12,282 nucleotides of DNA from an uncultured Oscillospiraceae bacterium. Its GTDB lineage: Bacteria > Bacillota > Clostridia > Oscillospirales > Acutalibacteraceae. The DNA is taken from assembly GCA_900540535.1 (NCBI GenBank), contig UQGM01000060.1, positions 1 through 12,282 on the forward strand. Reading direction: 5' to 3'. Positions 5,192 to 12,282 of the stretch are shown here, piece after piece. The notes below the pieces were generated by a model, which saw only the letters and a list, made by a program, of their open reading frames with translations, had not been told where the DNA came from and made no database searches. Each line of letters starts with the position of its first letter. The stretch's first letter is position 1. The translations under genes were made by a program, and so were the position numbers.

Positions 5192-6460
5192 ATGAAAAGA
5201 ATTTATTCTGTTCTGGCATTATTGTTTGTACTTGTGTTCATCGCATCAGCATGTACACCGCAGCATAATTATGGTGATATTACTGTAAAAAGCACTGATG
5301 AGAGCATTTTTGAGGCAGTTTCTGAAAAAGATGTTTCAAAGGATGAAAATGAGCTTATAGGAGTTTGGTGTAATTATTATGAGCTTTCAATGAAGGAAAG
5401 CAAAGGAGGGACAGCTGAACAGTTCCGTGAAAAGGTACGTGAGATGTTTACAGTATCTCAGAAGGCGGGAATTAATACTGTATTTGTACAGGTGCGGCCC
5501 TTTTGTGATGCTTTTTATAAATCAGCACTTTTCCCTTGGAGCGAATACATCACCGGTGAGCAGGGGAAAGATCCCGGATACGATCCCCTTGAAATCATGA
5601 TAGAGGAGGCAAGAAAGCTGAATCTTCAAATCCACGGCTGGATAAATCCATATAGGGTGTCATATAAAACTGATATAAATACTCTCAGTGAAAATAATCC
5701 CGCAAGAAAAATGTATAAGGAAGACCCGAACAGCGTTTATATTTCAGACAGCGGAATATTTTTGAATCCCGCAAACGAAAAGGCAAAAAAACTTGTTATA
5801 GACGGAGTAAAAGAGCTTTTGGATTATGACATTGGCGGAATACATATGGACGATTATTTTTATCCGGGCAATGATGAAAAAATAGATAAAAAGGATTATG
5901 AAGAGTATAAAAAGTCAGGGGGAAATCTCACTTTGGCGCAGTGGCGGCGCAATCAGGTAAGTGCATTAGTGGGAATGATTTACTCCCAGATTAAAAGTGA
6001 AAATTCCGATATGGTTTTCGGAATAAGCCCAATGGGAGATATTGAAAAAAATTATAACAGTATCTACGCAGATTTAGAGCTTTGGTGCACAAAAGGCGGA
6101 TATGTTGATTATATTATGCCGCAGCTTTATTATGGTTTTGAAAATGAAACACTTCCCTTTGAAAAAACTGCAAAGGACTGGAAGGAACTTGTTTCAAAGG
6201 GAGGAAAGGTAAAGATTTACGCAGGGTTAGCATTATATAAGTGCGGACTTGAGGATAAATATGCGGGAGGGGAAAGTGAAAAGAAAGATACAGGCCGGTA
6301 TGAATGGATTAATCATAATGATATAATCAGCCGTCAGATAAATGTGGTAAGGGAGCTCGGTTACAGCGGAGTGGTATTTTATTCCTATAAGAGTATTGCA
6401 AATACGGCAGGGAATGAACATCTTAAGGCAGAAATTGAAAAAATAATGGGCATATTGTAA
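5192..6460 (+). CDS. Family 10 glycosyl hydrolase-like (GHL10, DUF187/YngK-like) lipoprotein
   Basis: From ATG 5192 the product has 422 residues; GGAG lies six bases upstream, and the start gives a proper signal peptide (MKRIYSVL, hydrophobic core, lipobox ASAC with Cys21). An in-frame ATG at 5168 would put eight charged residues before it. From about residue 52 the protein follows the DUF187 barrel: ELIGVWCNYYEL, VFVQVRPFCDAFYKSALFPW, GWINPYRV, then GIHMDDYFYPG with Asp220 and Asp221, ISPMGDIEKNY, VDYIMPQLYYGFEN, and SGVVFYSYKSI at the end. The family is thought to act on carbohydrates at the cell surface, with the acidic pair after the central strand as likely active-site residues; the true substrate of this branch is not known. 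It is monocistronic as far as can be seen. No good terminator follows, only an A-rich stretch. Confidence 0.92.
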   Translation: MKRIYSVLALLFVLVFIASACTPQHNYGDITVKSTDESIFEAVSEKDVSKDENELIGVWCNYYELSMKESKGGTAEQFREKVREMFTVSQKAGINTVFVQVRPFCDAFYKSALFPWSEYITGEQGKDPGYDPLEIMIEEARKLNLQIHGWINPYRVSYKTDINTLSENNPARKMYKEDPNSVYISDSGIFLNPANEKAKKLVIDGVKELLDYDIGGIHMDDYFYPGNDEKIDKKDYEEYKKSGGNLTLAQWRRNQVSALVGMIYSQIKSENSDMVFGISPMGDIEKNYNSIYADLELWCTKGGYVDYIMPQLYYGFENETLPFEKTAKDWKELVSKGGKVKIYAGLALYKCGLEDKYAGGESEKKDTGRYEWINHNDIISRQINVVRELGYSGVVFYSYKSIANTAGNEHLKAEIEKIMGIL

Positions 6461-6502
6461 AAAAAAGAAGTAAAAAATTCTACATATAGGTTAGTGAAAA
6501 TA

Positions 6503-6511
6503 TGATATAAT
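6503..6511 (+). promoter_or_regulatory. Extended -10 promoter of the two-component operon
   Basis: TGATATAAT is a perfect extended -10 (TGnTATAAT) with no clear -35. Transcription would start near 6518 and give a leader of about 80 bases before the kinase gene. GTGAAA motifs flank it (6494-6499 forward, 6526-6531 inverted, 6542-6547 forward). Confidence 0.5.
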
Positions 6512-6525
6512 ACCCATAGTACATT

Positions 6526-6547
6526 TTTCACAAATAATATAGTGAAA
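6526..6547. repeat. Inverted repeat in the kinase gene leader
   Basis: TTTCAC (6526-6531) and GTGAAA (6542-6547) form 6-bp arms around ten AT bases, downstream of the predicted start of transcription. It could be an operator half-site pair or a weak RNA hairpin. Confidence 0.4.
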
Positions 6548-6600
6548 TTGTATTTGTAACGCCTGTTAAAGCAATATGTTTTATCGGATGGGTGTGGTAT

Positions 6601-8133
6601 ATGAAAAACAGCAGTTTTGGTCTTAGAACCAGAGTTTTCGTTTCTAACGCAATAATTTTGTGCCTTTGCGCATTTTTAGCCGTTGGCTTTGTGGCTTTTG
6701 CTTTTTATGGTTTTATGTTCACTTATAAAGGTGATAAAATCAATAAAAACTATGAAACCGGGCTGGGATTCCTTACTGTTTATCAGCTTCAGATGTATGT
6801 AAACAAAATTCAGGACGATTTGCTTCAGGGTGATCCGTCTGAAACTATAAATGATCCGAAAATTGTCAGCCTTATAAGCGGATTGAGCAAAAATGATGCC
6901 GGCGTTGCAGTTTTTAAAAATAACGATTTGATTTATGCTGACGGCAATTTTAATGAAGAGACCGCAAAAAAAGCAGCAGATGAATATGGCATTTACAGTA
7001 AAAACTCATCGGAGTTTTTTACAGGTGCAAAGGGCAGTATTTTGCTTAGCTGTCGTTCTATTCCGGGTGGAGGATATCTGCGAATACTTATTTGTGATAA
7101 TAGACTTAATAATATTATCGGCGAAACTAATGAGGGAATGCTTAATGAAGTGTTCGACTTTACTGTAAGTATATTGATACCGGTATCTATTGCAGCGCTG
7201 CTGATAATACTTATTACAAACCTTATGCTTTCTTATGCTATGTCGAGGGACTTGGTAAATCCCATATATAAGCTAAGTACAGCGACAAAACGTATAACTG
7301 ACGGTGATCTTGATTACAGTATAGACTACCGTGGAGATAATGAAATCGGAGCTCTATGTGAAGATTTTGACAGAATGAGAATGCAGCTAAAGGAATCAAA
7401 GCGTATTCAAAAGGTTTATGAAGAAAACAGGCGAGAGCTTATAGCAGGTATTTCCCATGACCTTGGTTCGCCTCTTACTCTTATAAAGGGATATGTGTCA
7501 GGTTTGCTCGATGGTATAGCGGATACACCTGCAAAAAAGGAAAAATATCTCAAAACGATTCTGGATACAGCCTGCGATATGGATAAGCTTGTAGATGAGC
7601 TTTTCTTGCTTTCAAAGCTTGAAACGGATAATTTTATATTCAATTTTACCAAGATAGATGTTTCAGGCTATTTCAATAGCAAAATGTCGGAATTACCTAT
7701 GCTTGCAGGAAATTCAAATATAGAATTTTCCTTTGAAAATTTCTGTCCTGAGGGCACATATGTAATGGTGGACAAGCTCCAAATTACAAGAGTTGTAAAA
7801 AATATAGTACATAATTCTGTTAAGTATAATACAAGTCCCGATCCTGAAATAAAGGTTGCACTTAAGTGTAACGGAAAATTTGTAGATTTATCAATTTCCG
7901 ATAACGGACCAGGTGTTGCACCGGAGGATTTGGAGAAAATATTTGATAGCTTTTATCGTACCGACAAAGCACGAAGCAATTCCTCAAAAAGCGGAAGCGG
8001 TTTGGGGCTTGCAATAGCAAAAAGAATAGTACTCGGTCATAACGGAGACATTAGGGCTGAGTTGAATAAAAGCGGAGGCTTATCTATAATTATAAGTATT
8101 CCGATATATGATTTAACACAGGAGGTTAATTGA
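6601..8133 (+). CDS. Membrane sensor histidine kinase
   Basis: From ATG 6601 the product has 510 residues. The first membrane segment (about 14-38) and the second (188-212) enclose an extracytoplasmic sensor domain of about 145 residues. A HAMP linker follows (about 213-264), then the dimerisation domain with the phosphorylated His286 in GISHDLGSPL, and an ATPase domain with the N box (HNSVKYN, Asn405), G1 (SDNGPG, 433-438) and G2 (SGSGLGLA, 464-471). It should autophosphorylate on His286 and pass the phosphate to the regulator at 8135. The sensor has no motif I recognise. An in-frame GTG at 6592 would add three residues (M-W-Y); neither start has a good ribosome binding site, so I prefer ATG. 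The stop is one base from the regulator gene. The kinase-first order is less common than regulator-first. Confidence 0.95.
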   Translation: MKNSSFGLRTRVFVSNAIILCLCAFLAVGFVAFAFYGFMFTYKGDKINKNYETGLGFLTVYQLQMYVNKIQDDLLQGDPSETINDPKIVSLISGLSKNDAGVAVFKNNDLIYADGNFNEETAKKAADEYGIYSKNSSEFFTGAKGSILLSCRSIPGGGYLRILICDNRLNNIIGETNEGMLNEVFDFTVSILIPVSIAALLIILITNLMLSYAMSRDLVNPIYKLSTATKRITDGDLDYSIDYRGDNEIGALCEDFDRMRMQLKESKRIQKVYEENRRELIAGISHDLGSPLTLIKGYVSGLLDGIADTPAKKEKYLKTILDTACDMDKLVDELFLLSKLETDNFIFNFTKIDVSGYFNSKMSELPMLAGNSNIEFSFENFCPEGTYVMVDKLQITRVVKNIVHNSVKYNTSPDPEIKVALKCNGKFVDLSISDNGPGVAPEDLEKIFDSFYRTDKARSNSSKSGSGLGLAIAKRIVLGHNGDIRAELNKSGGLSIIISIPIYDLTQEVN

Positions 8134-8134
8134 T

Positions 8135-8833
8135 ATGGAAAGAAAAATACTCATAATAGAAGATGATAACGCAATAGCAGAGCTTGAGCGAGACTATTTG
8201 GAGGCAAGCGATTTTGTTGTTGATATTGTATCTGATGGAGCAAGCGGACTTGAGGCGGCATTAAACAAAAATTACAGTCTTGTATTGGTTGATTTGATGC
8301 TTCCCAGTATGGATGGATTTGAGATTTGCAGAAGGCTGAGAAATGCAAAGAATATACCGATTCTTATTGTTTCAGCAAGAAAAGATGATGTTGATAAAAT
8401 AAGAGCTTTTGGTCTTGGAACCGATGATTATGTTGTTAAGCCCTTTAGTCCTTCTGAGCTTGTTGCAAGAGTAAAAGCGCATATTCAGCGTTACGAATCA
8501 CTTGTTTCAAACGAAAACAAAAGTGGCGAAGTTCTTCGTATTGGAGAAATGCTTATTGACCACGGCGCCAGAAGAGTTACAGTAGGAGAAAAAGAAATAA
8601 GTTTAACAAATAAGGAATTTGATTTGCTTTATTTCCTTGCTTCAAAGCCCAATATTGTGTTTACAAAGGAAGAACTTTTCAGCAAAATCTGGGGATATGA
8701 CTCAATGGGTGAAACATCTACAATTACTGTTCATATAAATAGAATCAGAGATAAAATAGGTGATATGAACGGTGATCCCAAATATATAGAGACAGTTTGG
8801 GGAACCGGTTATAGATTTAATAATGCCGAATAA
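8135..8833 (+). CDS. OmpR/PhoB-family response regulator
   Basis: This 232-residue protein has the normal two-domain layout. The receiver domain (1-118) shows the acidic pair Asp10-Asp11, the phosphoacceptor Asp53 (VDLMLPSMDG), Ser80 and Lys102 (DDYVVKPF). The winged-helix DNA-binding domain (about 133-232) has the family marks LTNKEFDLLYFLASKP, IWGYD, TVHINRIRDKIG and WGTGYRF at the end. It should bind direct repeats near promoters after phosphorylation by the adjoining kinase. AGGAGG lies inside the end of the kinase gene, so translation is coupled. The nearest candidate target is the lipoprotein gene at 9056, whose upstream region holds a repeat of 11-bp period. Confidence 0.96.
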   Translation: MERKILIIEDDNAIAELERDYLEASDFVVDIVSDGASGLEAALNKNYSLVLVDLMLPSMDGFEICRRLRNAKNIPILIVSARKDDVDKIRAFGLGTDDYVVKPFSPSELVARVKAHIQRYESLVSNENKSGEVLRIGEMLIDHGARRVTVGEKEISLTNKEFDLLYFLASKPNIVFTKEELFSKIWGYDSMGETSTITVHINRIRDKIGDMNGDPKYIETVWGTGYRFNNAE

Positions 8834-8930
8834 TTTATAAATAGATAATAAATAAACAGATAAGTATAGTGTATTTAAATCGTATGATTTTTAAAAATAT
8901 TTAGTCTGATTAATAAGAAAAAAGGAATAA

Positions 8931-8948
8931 TGTGAACGTACTTTGAAC
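8931..8948 (+). promoter_or_regulatory. Direct repeat with 11-bp period, candidate response-regulator site
   Basis: TGTGAAC (8931-8937) and TTTGAAC (8942-8948) agree in six of seven bases and are four bases apart. Members of the OmpR/PhoB family often bind 7-bp direct repeats with a 4-bp gap. The pair ends 32 bases before the -35 of the lipoprotein promoter, a fair distance for an activator. The rest of the 222-base gap holds AT-rich sequence, a T-run (8960-8967) and the promoter; I see no gene or clear terminator in it. Confidence 0.4.
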
Positions 8949-8980
8949 CAAAAGTTTTCTTTTTTTTAATAATTTATAGG

Positions 8981-9009
8981 TTGAAATTTTAACGCCGGTT
9001 TATTATACT
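8981..9009 (+). promoter_or_regulatory. Promoter of the lipoprotein gene at 9056
   Basis: TTGAAA (8981-8986) and TATACT (9004-9009) are exactly 17 bases apart, giving a leader of about 40 bases. An AAGGAG ribosome binding site follows at 9041-9046. Confidence 0.75.
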
Positions 9010-9055
9010 ATCATCTGTAAGTCAAAAAGACAAAATTGAAAAGGAGAAATTTGAC

Positions 9056-9883
9056 ATGAAAGCTTATTTCAAGAAAATAGCAGCACTTACTGCTGCTGCA
9101 CTTCTCGTTCTTTCCATGGCTGCTTGCGGCGGAAATGACGACACTGAATCAACAGCACCTGTTGATGATACAAATTCAGTTGTAGAAGACATCCCTGCTG
9201 ATGACACAAACGCATCTAACGAAGATGTAAGCGGCGAGAGCGATACTGCTGCTTCTAACGATACTTCTGATACAGCTAAGACCGAAGAAGGCGGAGATAA
9301 AACACCTACATCTTCAAGCTCAAATTCTGACACTCTTTCAAAGGATGAGGCTGTTGCACTTTTCAATAAGGCAACTGCAGCTGCTAAGAGCAAGAGCGGT
9401 AACCGTTACACAAAGGTTGACCTTGTTGAGGTTCCCGGCGGTGCAATCTTATCAGGTGCTCTTTCACCCCTTCTTCCCAAACCCGATAAGGCTACTGCAA
9501 TCAAGGGCGTTCCTAACGGAACAATGAACGCAAGTGATTTCTCAAGCGTTACTGCTAAGAAGAGCGGAAATAACTGGGTTCTTACAATGAATGTTAAGAC
9601 TGAAACTGCTCCCAATACTGCTGCAAATTCACGTGCTTTTGAAGAGCTTCCTCAGAGTGAGATTGATAAAGCTCTCGGTAGCTTAAGTGTAAGTCCCATG
9701 AGTGGAGTTAAGTTTACATATAGCGGTGGTACCATTAATGCAACTGTTACAGCTGACGGTCAGCTTGTAAGTGCTACTTACACAATGAAAGTTCAGCTTG
9801 TTGCAAGCAATGTTACTGCTGTTGGCGGATTTGTTAAGATCAGTTCCGCAAAGGTTAACATTACTCAGACTGACAAGTTTTAA
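9056..9883 (+). CDS. Probably highly expressed surface lipoprotein of unknown function
   Basis: The 275-residue product starts with a lipoprotein signal peptide (basic residues, Ala/Leu core, lipobox MAAC, Cys24). Residues 25-94 are a disordered, acidic linker made mostly of Asp, Glu, Ser, Thr and Asn. A folded part of about 180 residues follows: a helix (SKDEAVALFNKATAAAKS) and alternating short strands such as NNWVLTMNVKTE, VKFTYSGGTINATVTADG and LVSATYTMKVQLVA. The pattern of amphipathic strands is reminiscent of LolA/LppX-like lipoproteins, but this is a guess from appearance. Lys is mostly AAG in the folded part, and Ala, Thr and Val codons favour GCT/GCA, ACT/ACA and GTT; the neighbouring kinase mostly uses AAA. 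Such bias usually marks abundant proteins. It has its own promoter and a perfect terminator, so it is monocistronic, downstream of the two-component operon. Confidence 0.88.
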   Translation: MKAYFKKIAALTAAALLVLSMAACGGNDDTESTAPVDDTNSVVEDIPADDTNASNEDVSGESDTAASNDTSDTAKTEEGGDKTPTSSSSNSDTLSKDEAVALFNKATAAAKSKSGNRYTKVDLVEVPGGAILSGALSPLLPKPDKATAIKGVPNGTMNASDFSSVTAKKSGNNWVLTMNVKTETAPNTAANSRAFEELPQSEIDKALGSLSVSPMSGVKFTYSGGTINATVTADGQLVSATYTMKVQLVASNVTAVGGFVKISSAKVNITQTDKF

Positions 9884-9917
9884 TCTGAGAGTCAGTTAAC
9901 TTAAATTAAGAATTCAG

Positions 9918-9953
9918 GCGGTTCATCGAAAGATGAACCGCTTTTTCTTTTTT
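9918..9953 (+). terminator. Perfect intrinsic terminator after the lipoprotein gene
   Basis: GCGGTTCATC (9918-9927) and GATGAACCGC (9932-9941) form a perfect 10-bp stem closed by a GAAA tetraloop, followed by TTTTTCTTTTTT. It begins 34 bases after the stop codon. Confidence 0.95.
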
Positions 9954-9961
9954 GACACTCC

Positions 9962-9990
9962 TTGCACTTTGCAGAGCATTACTGTATTAT
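9962..9990 (+). promoter_or_regulatory. Possible promoter of the aldo/keto reductase gene
   Basis: TTGCAC (9962-9967) and TATTAT (9985-9990) are 17 bases apart, with a TG directly before the -10. It lies right behind the terminator of the lipoprotein gene and 38 bases before the start codon. Confidence 0.45.
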
Positions 9991-10027
9991 TAAAGCAATA
10001 ATGTTATCAGGAAGAAAGGTGAATTTA

Positions 10028-10876
10028 ATGACTGATTCTTTAAAGATATTTACACTCAGCAATGACATCAAAATTCCGTCAATAGGTTTTGGCACATGGC
10101 TTATTGAAAACGGAGAATCCGCTGTAAAAGTTGTTTCAGAAGCTCTAAGATGCGGATACCGTCATATTGATACCGCAGCAGCTTACGGCAATGAGGAGAG
10201 CGTAGGCAAAGCTATAATAGAAAGCGGAATTGACCGCAGTGAGATTTTTGTAACAAGTAAGGTGTGGAATACGGAAAGGGGATATGACAAAGCCCTTGCC
10301 GCTTTCGATAAGACAATGGAAAAACTTGGACTCGATTATCTCGATTTATACCTTGTTCACTGGCCCTGTAATGTAGGCAGCAGAGAAGAGTGGTCAAAGG
10401 TTAACAGTGAAACCTGGCGTGCTCTCGAAAAGATTTATGAGGAAAAAAGAGTAAAAGCGATCGGTGTAAGCAATTTCAAAGTTCATCATCTTGAAGAGCT
10501 TCTTAAAAGTTGTAAAATTGCGCCTATGGTAAATCAGATAGAGTTTCATCCAGGCTTTATGCAGAAAGAAATACTCGATTGCTGCCGAAAAAACAATATA
10601 CTCCCAGAAGCATGGAGCCCCCTCGGCAGAGGCAGAATGGCAAAAAGTGAGCTGCTTCAGGATCTTTCGGAGAAATACGGAAAATCCATAGCTCAGATAT
10701 GTATTCGCTGGTGTCTGCAAAACGGAGTTCTGCCCCTTCCCAAAACTGTCACCGAGTCGAGAATGGCGGAGAATGCAGATGTATTTGATTTTGAAATTTC
10801 AGCGGAAGATATGAATAGAATTAATTCCATGGAGCAGTTCGGCTGGTCGGGACATGATCCGGATACCTTTGAATAA
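10028..10876 (+). CDS. Aldo/keto reductase (AKR5-like, NAD(P)H-dependent)
   Basis: From ATG 10028 the product has 282 residues, the normal size for a single-domain aldo/keto reductase barrel. The full catalytic tetrad is present: Asp48 and Tyr53 (HIDTAAAYGNE), Lys78 (VTSKVWN) and His111 (LVHWP). Further family marks are GFGTW at 20-24, AIGVSNF, NQIEFHP and the cofactor-binding PKTVTESRMAENADVFDF, then a C-terminal GHDPDTF typical of the 2,5-diketo-gluconate reductase group. It is expected to be cytoplasmic and to reduce carbonyl compounds to alcohols with NAD(P)H; the substrate cannot be told. An in-frame ATG at 9962 would add 22 residues outside the family and overlaps the candidate promoter; the chosen ATG follows AAAGGTG at six to seven bases. 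It appears monocistronic. Confidence 0.95.
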   Translation: MTDSLKIFTLSNDIKIPSIGFGTWLIENGESAVKVVSEALRCGYRHIDTAAAYGNEESVGKAIIESGIDRSEIFVTSKVWNTERGYDKALAAFDKTMEKLGLDYLDLYLVHWPCNVGSREEWSKVNSETWRALEKIYEEKRVKAIGVSNFKVHHLEELLKSCKIAPMVNQIEFHPGFMQKEILDCCRKNNILPEAWSPLGRGRMAKSELLQDLSEKYGKSIAQICIRWCLQNGVLPLPKTVTESRMAENADVFDFEISAEDMNRINSMEQFGWSGHDPDTFE

Positions 10877-10928
10877 GCAAATTTATGGGTAAAATTATCA
10901 CCGCAACCGATAATTGCATAATAGTTGC

Positions 10929-10956
10929 TTGAATAAATCAGAGCTTTTGCTACAAT
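10929..10956 (+). promoter_or_regulatory. Probable promoter of the XRE-type regulator gene
   Basis: TTGAAT (10929-10934) and TACAAT (10951-10956) are 16 bases apart. The -10 overlaps an upstream in-frame ATG at 10955, which argues that the later ATG at 10976 is used. Confidence 0.6.
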
Positions 10957-10975
10957 GAACGCAAGAGGTGATAAT

Positions 10976-11581
10976 ATGACATTAGGTGAAAAACTTAAAA
11001 AGTACAGATCGAGCAAAGGCTTGTCGCAGGAAAAGGTAGCGGAGATTTTGGATGTCAGCAGACAGGCTGTGACCAAATGGGAAAACAATCAGACAACGCC
11101 GTCAGTTGATAATCTTATTGCTCTTGCATCCCTTTATGATGTGCCTTTGGAGGAGCTTGCAGGAACGAAAAATAAAACTTCTCCTAAAGAAAACATAATA
11201 CTGCGTACTAATCTTACTTTGATTGCAATTATCCTTCAGGCTGCTGCTCTTAACGCTTGTGTTCAGCCTCTTTCCATAGAAGGAAAAGAGTATGTTTCAG
11301 TTTTCATGTTTATAAAACTAATGTTCCTTTTTCTGTTTTCAGCCTGGATGGCATGGAATCTCCGTTATGAAAAAGATAAAGAGCAGCTGAGAAAAAATAC
11401 TAAAACAGAGCTCCTTTATTGTACTGTTATGGCAGCAGTTGCACTTTTTGTGTTTTACAGTAAACTGTACTTTGTCGGCAGCCTGATATTTATTGCAGTG
11501 TGTCTGTTTTATATTTTTGTAATCAATCCCAAATATATGAACAGAACTTTGGTAAAGAGAAAATCCAGGAAAAAGCAATGA
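10976..11581 (+). CDS. XRE-type regulator fused to four membrane segments
   Basis: The 201-residue product starts at ATG 10976, preceded by AGAGGTGAT. Residues 3-62 are a helix-turn-helix of the Cro/CI (XRE) type: LGEKLKKYRSSKGLSQEKVA, then LDVSRQAVTKWENNQTTPS, then LIALASLYDVPLEELAG. After a short Lys-rich link (64-73) come four hydrophobic segments at about 78-97, 106-128, 144-162 and 164-184, and a very basic tail (KRKSRKKQ). It should sit in the membrane with the DNA-binding domain in the cytoplasm. Proteins of this build are frequent in Firmicutes, often next to transporter or stress genes, but their signals are mostly unknown. Here no transporter adjoins it; the upstream neighbour is the aldo/keto reductase, 99 bases away. 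It has its own promoter and terminator. Confidence 0.92.
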   Translation: MTLGEKLKKYRSSKGLSQEKVAEILDVSRQAVTKWENNQTTPSVDNLIALASLYDVPLEELAGTKNKTSPKENIILRTNLTLIAIILQAAALNACVQPLSIEGKEYVSVFMFIKLMFLFLFSAWMAWNLRYEKDKEQLRKNTKTELLYCTVMAAVALFVFYSKLYFVGSLIFIAVCLFYIFVINPKYMNRTLVKRKSRKKQ

Positions 11582-11612
11582 AATTAAAGCTTTAAAATGT
11601 AAACTTACTTAG

Positions 11613-11652
11613 TGCCGCTTTAAAGGTAAATCTGCCTTAAGCGGCATTTTTT
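11613..11652 (+). terminator. Intrinsic terminator of the XRE-type regulator gene
   Basis: TGCCGCTT (11613-11620) pairs with AAGCGGCA (11639-11646), and four further pairs (11623-11626 with 11635-11638) extend the stem past a 2-base bulge. TTTTTT follows. Confidence 0.92.
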
Positions 11653-11673
11653 ATTGGAAGTATTTCTTTAAAT

Positions 11674-11702
11674 TTCACCCCTTTTACTTATTTTCATATA
11701 AT
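11674..11702 (+). promoter_or_regulatory. Possible promoter of yunB
   Basis: A CATATAAT block (11695-11702) lies 23 bases before the start codon. It can be read as a vegetative promoter (TTCACC at 11674-11679, 17 bases, TATAAT) or as a -10 like that of sporulation sigma E (CATACAAT, one mismatch), though its -35 is then poor. In Bacillus subtilis yunB belongs to the sigma E regulon. Confidence 0.4.
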
Positions 11703-11725
11703 GCTTTATAAGGCGGTGATTTTGT

Positions 11726-12282
11726 ATGAAAGGATTCGGAAAAAGACGAAAAACAGGTGTCTTGCTGATTTTTACAGCTGTTTTGCTGCTGATTTCTTTC
11801 GTGTTTTTTGAGATAAGGCTTGTACCCCTTGTGCGTAATTCAGCTAAAATTGCATCCGTAAACCTTGCTGAAACAGCTATAAATGAAGCTGTACAGGAGG
11901 TGCTAAGTGAAGAGGGGGTAACATATGAAAGAATTGCAAATATTACATATAATTCTCAGGGAGAAATAACCTCTCTGTCCATAGACCCGGTAAAAATCAA
12001 TACTCTTAAAAGTAAAATTTCGCTGCGTATTGCGGAAAAAATCTCAGGTATAGACAATGAAGAAATAGAGCTTCCCTTGGGAACTATTTTAGGAATGGAG
12101 CTTTTTGCAGGGAGAGGGCCGACTCTGAAATTTTATACCTCTCTTTCAGGAAACGCCATTACGGATTTTTCAAGCAAATTTGAATCTGCGGGGATAAATC
12201 AGACACGTCATCAGATAATGATAGAAGTGACGTCGGATATTCATATAATTTCTTCAAAAGGCAGTGCGGGAAAGATTACGGT
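11726..12282 (+). CDS. yunB: Sporulation protein YunB, C-terminus cut off by window edge
   Basis: From ATG 11726 the frame stays open for 185 codons to the window end. A near-consensus AAGGCGGTGAT ribosome binding site lies just upstream. The product has a basic start (KGFGKRRK), one membrane segment at about 12-30 and an outer domain that fits Spore_YunB: FEIRLVPLVRNSAKIASVNLAETAINEAV, then ELPLGTILGMELFAGRGP, then a conserved SSKFESAGINQTRHQI stretch. YunB is made in the mother cell during sporulation of Bacillus subtilis and is needed for normal spore formation, though its molecular job is not known. The family is about 230-250 residues, so perhaps a quarter is missing. Its presence marks the host as an endospore former or a descendant of one. 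Confidence 0.92.
   Translation, partial: MKGFGKRRKTGVLLIFTAVLLLISFVFFEIRLVPLVRNSAKIASVNLAETAINEAVQEVLSEEGVTYERIANITYNSQGEITSLSIDPVKINTLKSKISLRIAEKISGIDNEEIELPLGTILGMELFAGRGPTLKFYTSLSGNAITDFSSKFESAGINQTRHQIMIEVTSDIHIISSKGSAGKIT

Noticed and set aside
8834..9055. Small RNA or riboswitch in the 222-base gap after the response regulator
   Set aside because: No stable hairpin with a U-tract and no known riboswitch core is visible; the gap is explained by a promoter and a possible regulator site.
9064..9393. Open frame of 109 codons opposite the lipoprotein gene
   Set aside because: It is a by-product of biased codons in the lipoprotein gene; its Ser/Val-rich product and lack of a ribosome binding site argue against it.
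9962..10027. ATG 9962 as start of the aldo/keto reductase
   Set aside because: It follows the T-tract of a terminator and adds residues not seen in the family; ATG 10028 has a better ribosome binding site and places the tetrad at standard positions (48, 53, 78, 111).
10955..10975. ATG 10955 as start of the XRE-type regulator
   Set aside because: It overlaps the predicted -10 hexamer, and the ribosome binding site lies downstream of it.

Overview
The window looks like chromosomal DNA from a low-GC, anaerobic, spore-forming Clostridia bacterium, probably a gut Oscillospirales/Ruminococcaceae-type organism. This rests on gene content and style, not on a database match. The pointers are a YunB-family sporulation gene at the right edge, a reverse rubrerythrin (rubredoxin domain first), several lipoproteins with Gram-positive type signal peptides, strong GGAGG ribosome binding sites, U-tailed terminators and AT-rich spacers. 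No rRNA, tRNA, CRISPR array, insertion sequence, phage gene or known riboswitch is visible.

Left part, minus strand (1-2322): a cut-off EamA/DMT-type permease with a GTG start, an MFS transporter with a hairpin between the two, and a small ribbon-helix-helix protein with its own terminator. Divergent from the latter, on plus, are an unrecognised lipoprotein and a zinc-ribbon/one-TM protein that starts at TTG (2447-3724). A perfect palindrome lies between the divergent genes and a strong terminator follows the pair. This block is the least understood part of the window.

Middle (3864-6460): on minus, reverse rubrerythrin with a near-consensus promoter and a perfect 19-bp Fur-family-like operator. 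Upstream of it, also on minus, are a DUF1294 membrane protein and a small two-CxxC protein whose reading frames overlap by 8 bases. Divergent from these is a lipoprotein-type family 10 glycosyl hydrolase-like (DUF187) protein. A perfect 16-bp palindrome sits at the predicted transcription start of the divergent promoter.

Right part, plus strand (6461-12282): a sensor kinase and OmpR/PhoB-type regulator pair (kinase first, 1-base gap), then a separately promoted lipoprotein gene with codon use suggesting high expression. A direct repeat with 11-bp period upstream of that promoter could be the regulator's site, which would make kinase, regulator and lipoprotein one circuit; this is inference. 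Then follow an aldo/keto reductase, an XRE-type regulator fused to four membrane segments, and the 5' part of yunB.

Most genes are ordinary members of known families. The most useful points are corrected starts (TTG at 3119, ATG at 5192, 10028 and 10976), two edge genes (1-462 and 11726-12282), and several candidate operators. I do not see strong evidence for a wholly new system; the best candidate is the 2131-3777 module.
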